Shown: positions 42,889 through 54,017, numbered from the stretch's first letter. The stretch: 64,000 nucleotides of DNA from Dioszegia crocea (GCA_001600615.1 BCKK01000003.1:236093-300092), one strand, 5' to 3'. Translations and numbers: made by a program. The notes: a model not told the origin generated them from the sequence alone.

Positions 42889-43624
42889 TGGCTCGGATTG
42901 TCTTTCCAGAGTTGGGGTTTTGGCAGCGTAAGAGTCGGGGTGGGTGATGGCGGAGTTGTGAATGGAATTGGGAGAAGAGATGGGTTTATCTGGGCTGGTC
43001 AGCTTTCTTCCTCGAGGTCGAATGCGATCTGGAAGACAATATCGGGATGATGGATAGGGACGTACGGGATGAGGGGCAGAACCGGCACGGTGCTGAACCG
43101 TATAGGTCGGAGATGAGTTACGAGTGGAGTGATGTCAGGCGATAGTGAGTGAAGACGTTGACTCTGAGAGTGGGTTTATCGGAATTGCGATAATCTGTTG
43201 TTGAGGATGGGGGTATAAGGAGAGTGGCAATGTCGAAAAGGGCCGCAAGGTGTCTTCTAGGGTATACTGGCACAGCCTCGTCAACCCTGGCCTTAGACGC
43301 CCTTTGATACTTAGGAGTAGGGCGGATGAAAGGATAGGAGGTTGAAGCGTGTGTTAGCTATTCCGTTTCGAGTCAAGTTTCCGATCGGCGCGAGTTTCAG
43401 GATCGAGCTGGGTCTTGCTGCATCGCCCGCATCGGATGACGGGACATGTGCCACTCCCCTGACACCGCCTGAGTCCGATGTGAGAGATTAGGTCGCAGAG
43501 CAGGAAGTTGAAGTGAGGAAACGAAGGGGTGATGGAAGATGTCAAGTGAGTTGACCGGGATGGATGTTTCTGCGTCCGCCTGACATCCGGAACGAGCATG
43601 CATAGCCTGTTATGGATGACCTGA
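42889..43624. other. Intergenic
   Basis: Upstream of membrane protein B and downstream of family copy 2. Splice-like signals are present near 43000 and 43609-43670, but no exon is supported. Confidence 0.4.
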
Positions 43625-44951
43625 TCAAGGGTCAGCACAATCATAAATGAGAGTCCACAAGCAGAATAGCACCGACTTACCAAATATCCCTCCATCCGTC
43701 GTCACCCCTCCGCAAGCCTCACAAGGCGGCGCATCCTGGATCCTACGTATACGCCATTTATCCCCTTCAGAACGCGCTTTCGGCATCCTCATATTCGCCT
43801 GCATCTCCTTATTGAACGCCGCCACCTTCTCCTCAATATACGCTTTCGCGCTGCGACTACACATCGACCCGGAAAGGTAGATGTCCACATTCACCGAGGG
43901 GGTTATCGAGTATTTCGCCATCGTCTCTTCGCCACCTGTCCTCCATCCCTCCTCCCTGAAGTACACCTGGTTACCGATGGAGTCCAGAAGGGTTTCCGTC
44001 CCTGATACGAGCCCAGGGTCCCTTGTAGGACTGCTGAAGGGGACATACCATCTCGCGGATAGCCCGCCGATGACGATTGGGATTTCGCCTGTACTGGGTT
44101 CGAGGTGGCAGCAGTATTGGACTGTTCGAGAGGGACGACCGGTTGAAGGATCGATAGCTCCACTGTCGTAGGGATGGAAGATACTACTGCCCATTGACAG
44201 AGGTCCCCACCCTGCCCATTGACAGAACGACTTGAGATGAGGGGATAAGGCGACCATTTTCGAGAGGGCATGCTGAGCGGAAGAGATGTTGTCGACGATA
44301 CCCATACCACCCTGTGGAAGATTGGTAGCATGGGTCAACATCTGCCAGACAAAGCGCTGACCCGATGTGAATGCCCCGGTGGACAACCTGACAAGTTTCC
44401 GATCGGGTAAAGAAGTGATTTTGGCAGCAGCAGCAGCTATCTTGCCGCACTCGGCTGAGCAAAACCGCACCATGTCGACATTGGTAGGTACAAGCAGACC
44501 AAAGTAGTCTCCGTCGTGGAGCATCAGCGAGAGGTAGGTGGGCTCCCGATAGTATGCGTATTCGAGGTGAAGGGCTTTAGTATTGCTGAGGAGCTCCGCT
44601 TTCGATTTCAGACCCGAAGATGCGGCTGGCTGATCGATGTTGTAAATGAGGGAAGGTAGATGGGTTGTGATTATAGTGTGGTATAGGATGGGTGCAGCGA
44701 TGGAGTAGAATAGCAGAAGGTGTCAGTCACTCCTTTATAGGGTGGAAAGCAGATTGGCATACTTTGTTCACCCTCATCGCTGTGGCAAGATCGGGTTGAC
44801 GCAGCGTGTCATCTGCAACTTCGTCGCCTCCCAGAGGAAGGGGTTGTAGTAGGAAGGGAAGGATCAGGGCGTAGATCTCGGGTAACAACGGTGGTGGAGG
44901 ACGACTACCCCGTCTCGGCAGGCTCGGCTATTTCACCTTCTGCTTGACCAT
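43625..44951 (-). pseudogene. F-box-like/CEACGWC family copy 2, start and splice acceptor lost
   Basis: Most of exon 2 is open (from about 44740 to 43625) and recognisable: ILYHTIITTHLPSLIYN, KSKAELLSNTKALHLEYAY, GGLSARWYVPF and DAPPCEACGG. The F-box-like exon survives (PPLLPEIYALILPF ... ATAMRVNK, ending at GTATGC), but the only upstream in-frame ATG (44951-44949) is followed by TAG (44930-44928). The AG expected before CTATTCTAC in exon 2 reads TG. The CEACGWC motif has become CEACGGVTT. A 300-aa product from the internal ATG at 44524 remains possible. The 3' end holds a GTAAGT donor at the position corresponding to the GTGAGT of copies 3-5. Confidence 0.6.
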
Positions 44952-45394
44952 CGGCGGCAGGGATATAATATATTTTGGGAGGTATCCTGGGGGCAGCTCC
45001 ATAGTGTCTGAGTGTGGCGCTGCGATCGCGATCCCCACGTCAGATAGTCGATAGCTGAAGGAAAGATGTGCGCTTATAGCCAGTCGAGAGTTCAAGATTC
45101 CAGGGCCGGCAACACATTCCTCAGTTTTTGGTCCCGTTCCGGGTTGCGACGTCGACGTGCCACGTCGGACAATCAGGCATGAGATGGCAGGCCATGCCAG
45201 GTCAGACGCGAGAGCAGGAATCTGACATGCTACAAAGTCGTTTCAGCCCCACTTTCATTCGCAGCCAAATCATCGGTACGCCTGGAAATGCGCTCGACGT
45301 CCGCTTCCTCACTCAGAGACACTACCAGAGAGAGACTGCCCCAGCATTCCAGCTCAGTCAAGATTGTCGTCCTCTTTCTCCTCATCGAGTGGTC

Positions 45395-45505
45395 TTAATC
45401 GCAGTACTCGAGACTGACGCGTTCGGACATTTCAATAAGTTGTGCTTTGGATCGAATGCCCTTTGTGGCGAGAGGCTGGTCGAGATTGTGGACAAGTGAG
45501 GGGAG
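45395..45505 (-). pseudogene. Relic of the F-box-like/CEACGWC family
   Basis: About 36 codons read LPSLVHNLDQPLATKGIRSK followed by AQLIEMSERVSLEYCD and a stop. They align directly with the conserved start of exon 2 in the family (LPSLIHNLDEPAAAKG, SKLQLLGYMKRLFLEYG in copy 4). No F-box exon and no further exon 2 sequence can be followed on either side, so this is a fragment of an eighth-kilobase-scale older copy that has otherwise decayed. Confidence 0.6.
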
Positions 45506-45729
45506 ATGGCCGCCTTTGATCTGGCAAGAGGGAGTTGGGGCTGGGGTGTGCTGGATCTGAAGATCAGCTTTAGACTTGGCGACAGTATATGACACAATTG
45601 ACAGGAGGACTCAGGCAGTTCCGCGCCAATGAGCGGTGAGAGGTATATGACACAAGGCATACAAGATGACCATTGCCTTGATTAGAACTCGGTCGAGAGG
45701 AGATGACATACCCTTCCGAGGTCGATGGA

Positions 45730-46455
45730 TTACTCGTCCTCGTCACTGCTCTCCCCAGATACTATCCCCATCTCATCCGCCAGTCCTTGAAAAGCATCAC
45801 CACAAACCCCTCGATCTTGAAACATATGATTCAACATCCTGACCTCATTCTTCATTCCATCCCGCTTCAATCTCTCCAGCTCCCCCTTCTCAACAATCGT
45901 CTCACAAAGCTCACGCAGACCTTCAGTCAAGAAATCCACCCCATCATCCACCAACATCAAGTGCGTAAGTTCCTCGTTCCCCATTTCAAACATCGCCCGT
46001 CCCAATTTCACCAACGCCCAAAATGCCGATAATCTAGTAGGGTAATCGTCAGACCCTTGCCACTCGGCATAGATCAGAGCTGTGAGATCGGCCAGGGCGT
46101 CGTTGGCCTTCACCGCTGCCTCTTTCAGCTTGTTGCGGGGATGATGGGTGTTGATTAGAGCTTCGAATTGATGGAGGTACGGGTTTAGATCTGTAGGGGG
46201 TTCGTTGGCTGTAGGCGAGGATGTTTCAGATGGTGGGTAGGAGGGGACGAGGGGTAGGATGGCGGCGGCATGTTCGGGATTGATTTGAAGGATCTGGTGG
46301 ATGATGTGATGGCAGGCATACAGAGGTAGGCGCCGTATTTCATCGATTGTAAGGGAGGGTGCGGGTGCGGGTGGTGGTGGGGGTGGCGGGACGACGGCTG
46401 ACGCGGTAGAGGAGGAAGCTGTCCGCTGCCGCTTAGCAGTAGGCTTTCCGCTCAT
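45730..46455 (-). CDS. Cut8/Sts1-like nuclear protein A, 241 aa
   Basis: Single exon. It opens with MSGKPTAKRQRTASS, a nuclear-localisation-like KRxR start, followed by a Pro run. A helical region begins IDEIRRLPLYACHHIIHQIL and continues through LNPYLHQFEALINTHHP, ADLTALIYAEWQGSDDYPTRLSAFWAL and FLTEGLRELCETIVE, and ends in an acidic tail (SGESSDEDE). The order of elements resembles the Cut8/Sts1 family, which tethers proteasomes in the nucleus. The similarity is judged by eye and is modest. It is a clear paralogue of the gene at 46944-47687 (same starts, same block order), only about 490 bp apart in tandem. Alternatively this is a lineage-specific helical family. Confidence 0.6.
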   Translation of the reverse strand: MSGKPTAKRQRTASSSTASAVVPPPPPPPAPAPSLTIDEIRRLPLYACHHIIHQILQINPEHAAAILPLVPSYPPSETSSPTANEPPTDLNPYLHQFEALINTHHPRNKLKEAAVKANDALADLTALIYAEWQGSDDYPTRLSAFWALVKLGRAMFEMGNEELTHLMLVDDGVDFLTEGLRELCETIVEKGELERLKRDGMKNEVRMLNHMFQDRGVCGDAFQGLADEMGIVSGESSDEDE

Positions 46456-46943
46456 CCTAGTGTGCGCGGGAGGAGCAGGCGTATGGAGTGAGATGTTGTC
46501 TGATGAGATGCAGAGGTATAGATGTTGTCACAGCAAGAGGTCGGGGGAGATCTGGTGGCACTGGCTAATGCCGTAAACAGCCTTCCGCCGGAAAGTCCTA
46601 GGCAGCAGGGCCGACGGTCAGGACCTCAGACCACCTGGCTCTGCCTGCGCTGAAGCCATGTCATTGTACACTAGACGAAGGATACGATAGGAAGTACAAA
46701 GTGCTATGATATCCAAATCGACCCAAATTACACAGTTGTCTACCTTGCCTTGCCAGCTCTGACTGCATGGTCGTCAAGAACCGCCCAGCAGGACAGCTTG
46801 ATACAGGTTGAGTCCTGCAGGTCGTCAGCCAGATAACAGGGATGATCGACAGTTGAAAGATACGTACCGGGATGCCAGGTCCCCACAACCTTCAGCCGTC
46901 CTAGGCTCGCTCAACCCCATCCAGGCCATCTACTCATCATGAC

Positions 46944-47687
46944 TCATCCCTCATTCTCACTGTCCCCCCCGTCCACCACCCCAAACATCTCAGCCAGATC
47001 TTCAAACGCATTCGTGATTCCTCTACTCCTATAGAAGTAATCCAACTCCTTCACTGCCGTCCTAATCCCATACTTCTTCATCTTCTCAACTTCCTCCTCT
47101 CCGCCCGGCTCCATGAGCTTCATCACCTCCTCCATCCCTTGCTCTAAAGGATCAACCACCCCATAATCCAACATCTCAAATGTAAAATCTTCATTATCAC
47201 TTTCGAAAATCGCCATTCCCATTTTTATTAGGGTGGACAAGGCAGATAATCTCGTAGAGTAATGATTTGACCCCTGGCATTCATCGGCGATTTCGATAGA
47301 GGTTAAGAACATATCGTCCGTTGTTCGAGTGGATGCTTTCTCGATCTTTTTGGAGGGGTAGTAGGTGTTGATTTCGTTCTCGAACGCTTCGAGCCGGGGA
47401 GTGAAATCGATTGGGGGTCCGTTCTTTGGTTTGGGAGGGATCGGAGCGGGGGCTCTGGGTAGGGTGGGGGACTTGGCGACGGGAGGAGGAATACGAGAGG
47501 ATATGAGTGAAGAGTGGGCCGGATGAGATAGCATCATCTCGCAGATGAGCGCATGGCACGCAGCGAGGGGAATCCGTTTGATGTCGTCCGCAAGAATAGG
47601 CAGGGGGAGGGATGGAGTTTGGACGGTGGCTGAAGATTCAATAGCCGAAGATGTACGTGCGCGCTTGGCGAGGGGGACTTCGCTCAT
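46944..47687 (-). CDS. Cut8/Sts1-like nuclear protein B, 247 aa
   Basis: Single exon. The start at 47687 (MSEVPLAKRARTSS) is chosen because it matches the start of paralogue A; an upstream in-frame ATG at 47858 would add 57 residues of unlikely composition. Matching blocks are DDIKRIPLAACHALICEMML, FTPRLEAFENEINTYYPSKK, ADECQGSNHYSTRLSALSTL, and RTAVKELDYFYRSRGITNAFEDLAEMFG, with an acidic tail (GDSENEG). The basic KRAR start predicts nuclear location. Assignment to the Cut8/Sts1 proteasome-tether family is tentative and rests on the helical layout and size. The pair sits inside the F-box-like gene block. Confidence 0.6.
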   Translation of the reverse strand: MSEVPLAKRARTSSAIESSATVQTPSLPLPILADDIKRIPLAACHALICEMMLSHPAHSSLISSRIPPPVAKSPTLPRAPAPIPPKPKNGPPIDFTPRLEAFENEINTYYPSKKIEKASTRTTDDMFLTSIEIADECQGSNHYSTRLSALSTLIKMGMAIFESDNEDFTFEMLDYGVVDPLEQGMEEVMKLMEPGGEEEVEKMKKYGIRTAVKELDYFYRSRGITNAFEDLAEMFGVVDGGDSENEG

Positions 47688-48393
47688 TGTGATGCGATGT
47701 GGCGTCGACGATGTGATTGAGAGCAGATCGAGAGAGGGATCCAAGGTCAAATGACGAGACGCGCTATGGACTCGACGCGTGATGCCGTAAGTTGAGCCTA
47801 TCATCATCGGCTGGGACCTGTCAGCTTGCTGTCCATGCACATGAGTCAAGCCAGTCAAGTCGGACAGGACAAGCCGGACAAGTGGTCAATTTAGGCATAC
47901 TGCAAAGTCAGGAATCCACACTTGAGCAGGCTCGAAGTTGACGACTCGCTCAACTGCCGAATGGCTGAGCGGCAGTCTCGCGGCTCCTCTGGTCAAGGCG
48001 AATCTTGGGAATCTGGCCTGGTCGTACCGAAGATCAGACGATGACGTATGGGGCGGCCACGGAGTAGGTACACGCAGAAAGAGGATCGAGGCGCATATGT
48101 ACATGTAGATTGAATATCGAAGTTGGAAAATCTATCTCCCGAACTGTTCTCATCAGCGACCGATCCGACAGTGTGATGTGACCCGATGCTCCCAATCCTC
48201 TCCAGCAGTCGACTATCATCAGACCCATACACATATCAACCAGCATGGCATGGAGTAGTGTTCCCTTGACCACCTTCTCTCCCAGCTTCGGCTTCCCACC
48301 AGCCACACCGAAGCTCATGCCGCTTCACCTCCCCCAACACCCGCTTTCCCTTCCCCTGCCTTTCCAACCCACCTTCCACCCCCACACGCCTCC
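47688..48393. other. Intergenic
   Basis: Upstream of Cut8-like B and downstream of NUP53. A last NUP53 exon may fall in 48236-48440, where acceptors and short open frames exist; nothing decisive is visible. Confidence 0.4.
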
Positions 48394-49993
48394 TTACAAA
48401 CCACAATGCACAGCCCCATAACCCCAAAAAGCAGAATCCTCACTCACCAGCCAATCCGCCATCTTCCCCTGGAAACCCTGACTCTCAGGCTCTTCCCACC
48501 CTCCTTGTTTATTATCCCCACTAACCACCGGTGGCCTAATAACATTCTTATCCTTCTGAACCATCATCGCCCTTCCAGGTCCATTACCCCTATACACATC
48601 CATCCCACCTCCTGATTGTCCGCCCGTCCCACTCGTTCCCCACCCACCAGCAGAAGTGTTGAGGCCATCTGCAATTCGCACTCCAAGCAAATATTTCGAA
48701 CTGATTAAATCGCCATGTCGCCTCAGACAATACGCCGCTGAGATCGGTTGAACATATTCGACGACCCACCAATTCGTACCTTCTGGTCCTGGAGTGTAGG
48801 ATTTAATGGGTCCAATGTCCGATAGGTATTTTTCCAGCGTGTGGAGTCTGTCGGCGGGGGGACCGAATATTAGGAGAGTGGTGGTGTTGCTGGAAGGTTG
48901 GAGGGTGGGGGGAGTGGGGAGTCTAGAAGTCAGCGGAGATTGAATAGAATGTAGCCGATATAGGGCAATAATGAGTATGAAGGGGTGTGCAAGGCAAGGC
49001 GGACATGGTAGGAGGATTCGCGAGATAAGGGATGACTCGAGGAGACATTGTGCGAGCACTAGCCCCAGCATCCAGGAACAACACCATCCCACTCTCACCA
49101 CACCATACTACTTCTCCCGAAGCACCGCATCCTATCAAGGATCACCACAACTCACTCTGTAGAATTGGACATATGAACCATAGGCCGAGCAGGCGAATCG
49201 GCCGCATCGCGCAGACCGGCCGTTGGAGGCATATCTTCATCGGGTAATTGATGCGTCATTGTCTTTCGACGAGAATCTCGTGGGCTGGCGGCACTGAAAA
49301 CGTCAGCTTAAGAACGGCGAAAGTCAAGGAGCTCAGGAGATATAGGCTGGGGCGTAAGGATCTTCAGTTTAGGATAAGGGGTGTAGAATTTGGGATTTGA
49401 GCGTAAATTTGAAGCGAGAAGAGAGACATGACAGTAATCCTGTAGTCCGGATGACCAGACCAAGCTCAGGATCGACCAGAAGAGGTAGAGTAAAGGAGGA
49501 TTCAGAGAGCGGCATAAAAGCCCATCAAAGGATCACCAGTATCTCTTTCACCCACGCCCAACATCAGCCAAAATGACACTCACGTTTCTCCCACCGCGAA
49601 CCTCCCCGTCGGACTCCTCGCAGCCCTCACACTACCCCCCGGCGGACTCCCCGCAGCACCCACAGATTGTCCCCCTCCACCCCCTGTCGCACCTTGCGGA
49701 CTCAACGCCATTTGACCACCTTGACCCATGACTAGTTTCCCCGCTGGACTAGCCGCGAAACTAGGAGCGAATCTGACATTCTCTGCCATTCTTGCATCTT
49801 CCGGATCTAGCTCGTCGGCAATGTTGAAGCGAGTCGAGCGGTGGTGTGCTAAAGCAGGGGTATGGGTCGAGAAGCCCAGTGGGCGTGTCGGGGTGAAGGG
49901 GCCGCCCACGGGAGATGATGTCGAGCCTAGATTGAGACCTGAAGGGCCTGATTGGGGCTGGGTCTGACTTGGGGCTGGCCACCAGTCTGACAT
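48394..49993 (-). CDS. NUP53: Nucleoporin Nup53/Nup35-like (RRM_Nup35 domain), at least 341 aa
   Basis: Exons are 49993-49584, 49293-49156 and 48922-48448, in frame. The start is MSDWWPAPSQTQPQ. The N-terminal region is Gly/Ser/Pro-rich with MAENVRFAPSFAASPAGK. The MPPN/RRM-like domain is clear: TLLIFGPPADRLHTLEKYL, SDIGPIKSYTPGPEGTNWWV, VEYVQPISAAYCLRRHG and YLLGVRIADG. In yeast this domain dimerises and links Nup170 to the pore membrane. A strong GTGAGT donor follows GKMADWL at 48448. Either the frame runs on unspliced to 48394 (KMADWLVSEDSAFWGY...) or a further exon supplies the usual amphipathic membrane-binding tail, which I could not place. The first intron (290 nt) and second (about 230 nt) are long for this window. 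Confidence 0.85.
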
Positions 49994-50678
49994 TGTATAG
50001 GTGTTGGATGTGTAGATGTGTGATGGATGTAGTTGTATATAGGGTGGGCTGTTTGGTGCGCGAGACGGCAGCGGAGGATGGTGGAAAAAGCCACGTCAGG
50101 GGTTGGAGGTTCCGGGGGACTTGAGATTCCCCTACCTATGGCCTAAGGGTGCTATTGTGCTACCCAACCTATACTCCCCTATCTACAAAGACGACCTGGA
50201 TATGGCTAGATACAGCTCAGCCTTCGAACCCGAAAGTCAGAAAGGGGGTCTCGCACAAGCACGAGGGAGCGGCCGCTCGGACGGCGGCCTACACCGTAGG
50301 TCCAAGGGTCGCCCTATCCGACCTAGGTCCTGGGCTGAGCCGGGCCGAGCATGGGTGCATATACAGTGAAGAACGCAGTATGTAGCACGTATGTACAGAT
50401 GGTGATTACGAGTCGAAATTCCTACATCAATCAGCATCGAAATCTCGGTATGGTACATTTGCAAAAGAGGGATGAGGACTCACTTTCCACAAGATCCCGT
50501 ATGGACACTCTCGCCCTCCATCCTTCTCCCTTATCTACGCCGCATTCCATACCATCAAAGCCTGGCCGTGAATTTAGAATTATTTGCGCGGTGGGTCGTA
50601 GTAGCAGCAATCTACTTGGGTCAGCATATATACGGGATGTTACCGAAGGTACTTTGGTGGATTGATCCGGAATACAAC
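49994..50678. other. Region downstream of family copy 3
   Basis: Contains the NUP53 promoter and, at about 50470-50620, a candidate downstream exon of family copy 3 (bounded by ACCCAAG and GTGAGTCC on the minus strand). Coding status is uncertain. Confidence 0.4.
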
Positions 50679-51895
50679 TCACCAGAGATCATCCGTACAC
50701 CATCCACATGCCTCACACTCCGGCGCCTCCTCGATCTTCTTATACACCCACTTATCGTTGGCGTAGCGAGACTGAGGTATTGTGTAGCTTTCCATTAGTT
50801 GGAGCAAAGCTTGATCGCGTGTTTTAACGATAAGCTCCATGAAATCAGGTTCAATCAATGCCGAGGGAATATGGTATTCGACCGATGGACTGCAATTCTC
50901 CTGTCTCTCCGGCCATGCGGAAATTTCCTCCTCCCTATCAAGAAGATGCCGAAAGTATTCTTGCTTCATCGTCACCAGCAGCCTACGCATCTCCCCCTCC
51001 AGATCATCCGTCGAGGAGTATTGGAAGTACCATCGACTAGGGCTGAGATGACTCGGAGCAATCGAATGCCCTTCGCCAGCGATGCACTGATCATCGTCCC
51101 AATCGAGTTGGAAGTGGACAGAATGTTGGCGGGGTAGAAGGGGTGCCGGGGTGTCCCATAGTGTGATGATGAGGGGACCCTGCATCACGCGGTGACAGAA
51201 CTGCGGCGGTGATGCTGCGTACACAAGTTTGGAAATGGCCGTCTGAGCGTCGACGGCACTTGACCACACCGAGCGATTTCGCACAAGCACGGTATCCCAG
51301 ATTGTATATTGACCGCTAAGGAAAGCGCCAGTTGCAAAAGTGCGGAGTTTGAACCTCGGCACTCGGGCTAGGGCTTCGCCAGCGGCGGCTATGCCATCCG
51401 AGTCTGCCTTGCACAGAGCATCGATTTGTGATTGGTCCGCGCCGACAAGTGCAAACTTGTTATCGAACCGTAGTAGATTCTCGTAGCTTTCGTGCTCCTT
51501 CCGCCCGTATTCGATGAAGAGCCGCTTCATATAGCCCAAAAGCTGGACTTTGGAGTTGATACCCGCTGCCGCTGCAGGTCGATTTAGATTGAAGACGAGT
51601 AAAGGGAGGTTGTCGGTGATGACTTCGGAGTAAAGGAGGGGTGCGGTGCAGTAGTTGAAGAGCTGATTTGTCAGCTTGATCCAGCTTGAGGTAACGGCAG
51701 AATTAAGCGACGAAACGATCGGGTCATGTGGGATAAGAACAACAAAATAACACATACCTTGCTAACTCTCATCAACGCCGACAGTGCAGGTTGTGTGATT
51801 GATTTCCGATCATTCTTACCCGTCGGAGCCGGGCGTGGCTGTCGAGCGTGGGTGATGATAAGGATCAACACCTCTGCTGGCAGCTCTGGGACCAT
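50679..51895 (-). CDS. F-box-like/CEACGWC family copy 3, 373 aa
   Basis: Exons are 51895-51758 (46 codons) and 51662-50679. Exon 1 encodes an F-box-like start: MVPELPAEVLILIITHAR ... RPAPTGKND ... SALMRVSK. In this reading, exon 2 follows with LFNYCTAPLLYSEVITDN, SKVQLLGYMKRLFIEYGRK, FCHRVMQGPL, PSRWYFQYSS, IPQSRYANDKWVYKKIEEAP and the end CEACGWCTDDLW. F-box proteins recruit substrates to SCF ubiquitin ligases; that role here is inference, since no LRR, WD or kelch repeats follow. The three Cys in CxxCxxC could bind metal or be redox-active. The stop TGA lies inside a TG-GTGAGT sequence that is also a perfect 5' splice site. First of three intact tandem copies. Confidence 0.7.
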
Positions 51896-52060
51896 GTCTG
51901 CGTATTAGTGAGGTATGAATGATGAAAGAACTTCGAGGGGAGGTTGGAGTGGCTGGATGAAATGCGGGGAAGTGCGGGGTAGACCGGGGAAAGTGCTCGA
52001 GTTCGGGTCTTGGGATGATTTCGACCGTGGAAACGAGCTCGTTACATGCACAATATTACT

Positions 52061-52082
52061 GTATAGGAAGGGCTAATATGAA
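52061..52082. repeat. Intergenic repeat copy 1 of the tandem F-box-like unit
   Basis: A 22-nt word here recurs exactly at 53728-53749, and flanking sequence (GATGATCAG...CTCAC, GTCAGC(A/G)CCTG) also matches. This shows that whole gene units of about 1.7 kb were duplicated. Confidence 0.7.
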
Positions 52083-52341
52083 TCTGGTTTCCCTGGTACT
52101 GTCAGCACCTGGATTTCGAGGTTGGACGTGAGGAAAGATGATCAGACTCACTTGCCAAAACCTCAACATGGTCACCTCAGGAGTCAGCCATCATTTCCGC
52201 TCCGCCGCCCAATTTGCCATTCTCCCTCGCAACTCCGATCAAGCTGGACCAGTCGCGCGGCCGTTGACATCTCGATCTATTCTTATCAGTGACGGTCTTG
52301 CCAGCTGTGACTCAGAGATGCCCAGAAGGGCCAAAGAAAAC

Positions 52342-53559
52342 TCACCAAAGATCATCCGTACACCATCCACATGCCTCACAACGCGGAGCTTCCTTATTAG
52401 ACTTGTATAGCCAAAGATCATTGGCCCAGCGAGATTCCGGTATGTTAAGGTCCTTCGCAAGATGGCGAAGATCGAAGTCTAGGGACCGTTTTATGTGCGC
52501 CTTGCCATAGGCATCCAACATGGAGGAGGGGATATAGCATTCGGCCGAGAAACCGCAATCCTTCGCCTGACCGGGAGCCTCAGCTATGAGTCCCTCCCTC
52601 TCCGTAATCACCCGACCGTATTGCTCGCGCATGACCATCAGAATTTCCGACATGTCCTGCCTCTCTCTCCCAGGGGGGTGGAGAGGGAAGTACCATCTGC
52701 TCGGGATGAGGGTATTCATGGGCAATGGGTGACCTGTATCTCCACAGCGGTCACGCGATTCTAGGTGGCTGGAATGCCGACGGGGTTGAGTGGCCTCATC
52801 GCTGGCTGTGAGCGTCAAGAATAGAGGCCCGTCCATTGCCCTATGACAGAATTCTCGCGGAGAGGATTCAAGGACAAGATGTGAGATGGCTGTTTGGGCC
52901 TGGGTGACAATCGAGCGGTTGGTCGAGTCTAGGCTCAGTGTCTTTTGCCAAATCGAATATTGATCGTCAGGGAAAGCGCTGATGGCCAGCGTATGTAGTT
53001 GGACCTTTGGCATTTCCGCCAATCGTGAGGCGCTGTCTTCGATTCCGTACGCCTCTGCGCCACACATGATGTTCAAATTACGCTCAGTGGGCGCGATGAG
53101 GTTGAACCTCTTGCCGCCAAACCGGAGTAGATCTTCGTAGCCTTCGAATTCCTTCTGTCCGTATTCGAGGAAAAGCCGCTTCATGTAGCCTAGAAGCTGG
53201 AGTTTGGAGTCGACGCCTTTTGCTGCCGCAGGCTCATCGAGATTGTGGATAAGGGAAGGGAGGTTGTCGGTAATGACGGTGGAATAGAGGTGATGGGCCG
53301 TGCAGCGGTTGAACAGCTAAAATGTCAGCCTAAAGCCGTAATTCAAGATATTCCAGCAAAGCAGAGATCGTCGACATTCTTTATAGGAGAGGAGTAGAGA
53401 TGGCCAGAGAAGATCACATACCGTGCTCACTCGCATCAAACCCGGCAAGAAGGGTTGTCTGATGGTTGATCGGTCATTATTTCCGGTCGGTCGAGGAGGG
53501 GATTGACGAAGATACGAGATGATGATTATCCACACCTCTGCAGGTAGTTCTGGCACCAT
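52342..53559 (-). CDS. F-box-like/CEACGWC family copy 4, 370 aa
   Basis: Exons are 53559-53422 and 53316-52342, with the intron at exactly the same codon as copies 3 and 5. Exon 1: MVPELPAEVWIIIISYLRQ ... RPTGNND ... GLMRVST. Exon 2: LFNRCTAHHLYSTVITDN, SKLQLLGYMKRLFLEYGQK, FCHRAMDGPLFLTL, PSRWYFPLHPP, IPESRWANDLWLYK and CEACGWCTDDLW. The stop again overlaps TG-GTGAGT. Overall it is closest to copy 5 in exon 1 but has diverged through the middle of exon 2. It is soluble, with no signal peptide. Downstream lies a decayed version of the segment discussed for copy 5 (about 52150-52290). A role as an SCF adaptor is inference. Confidence 0.7.
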
Positions 53560-53727
53560 ACTGATATCGCTGAGGTGATGGGATGAGGTATGGATGATGG
53601 GAGAAGCTCAAAGGATGGTTGGAGTGGTTGAGTGAAGTGCGGGGGAGTGCGGGGTAGACGGGGAAATTTGCGGGCATCGGTGCCCTTGTGGAATTGGCCG
53701 TGGGAACGCGTTCGATACATGCACAAT

Positions 53728-53749
53728 GTATAGGAAGGGCTAATATGAA
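53728..53749. repeat. Intergenic repeat copy 2 of the tandem F-box-like unit
   Basis: Exact 22-nt match to 52061-52082, at the equivalent distance upstream of copy 4 as that copy lies upstream of copy 3. Confidence 0.7.
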
Positions 53750-54017
53750 CATGACAATTACCTTCCTCTGTTGCTGTCAGCGCCTGAATTTCCAAGTCGT
53801 ACGTGTGTGAAGATGATCAGGCTCACTGCTGAAAGCCACGACCCGATCATCTCATCCAACAATTCCCGCTTCACCGCCCATTCCCCCAATCTCCCTTCGA
53901 AGTTCGATATCAAGTCTTCCACTTGGGACACGTGTCTCGTCAACATCTTGATCTGCTCCAATCAGTGAATGTTTCGCCAGCAGAGACCAGGAAGTGATTG
54001 AAAGCGCCAAGAAGAAC

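Noticed and set aside
45128..45499. 123-codon plus-strand frame
   Set aside because: No promoter, splice or composition support; part of it is antisense to the family relic at 45395-45505.
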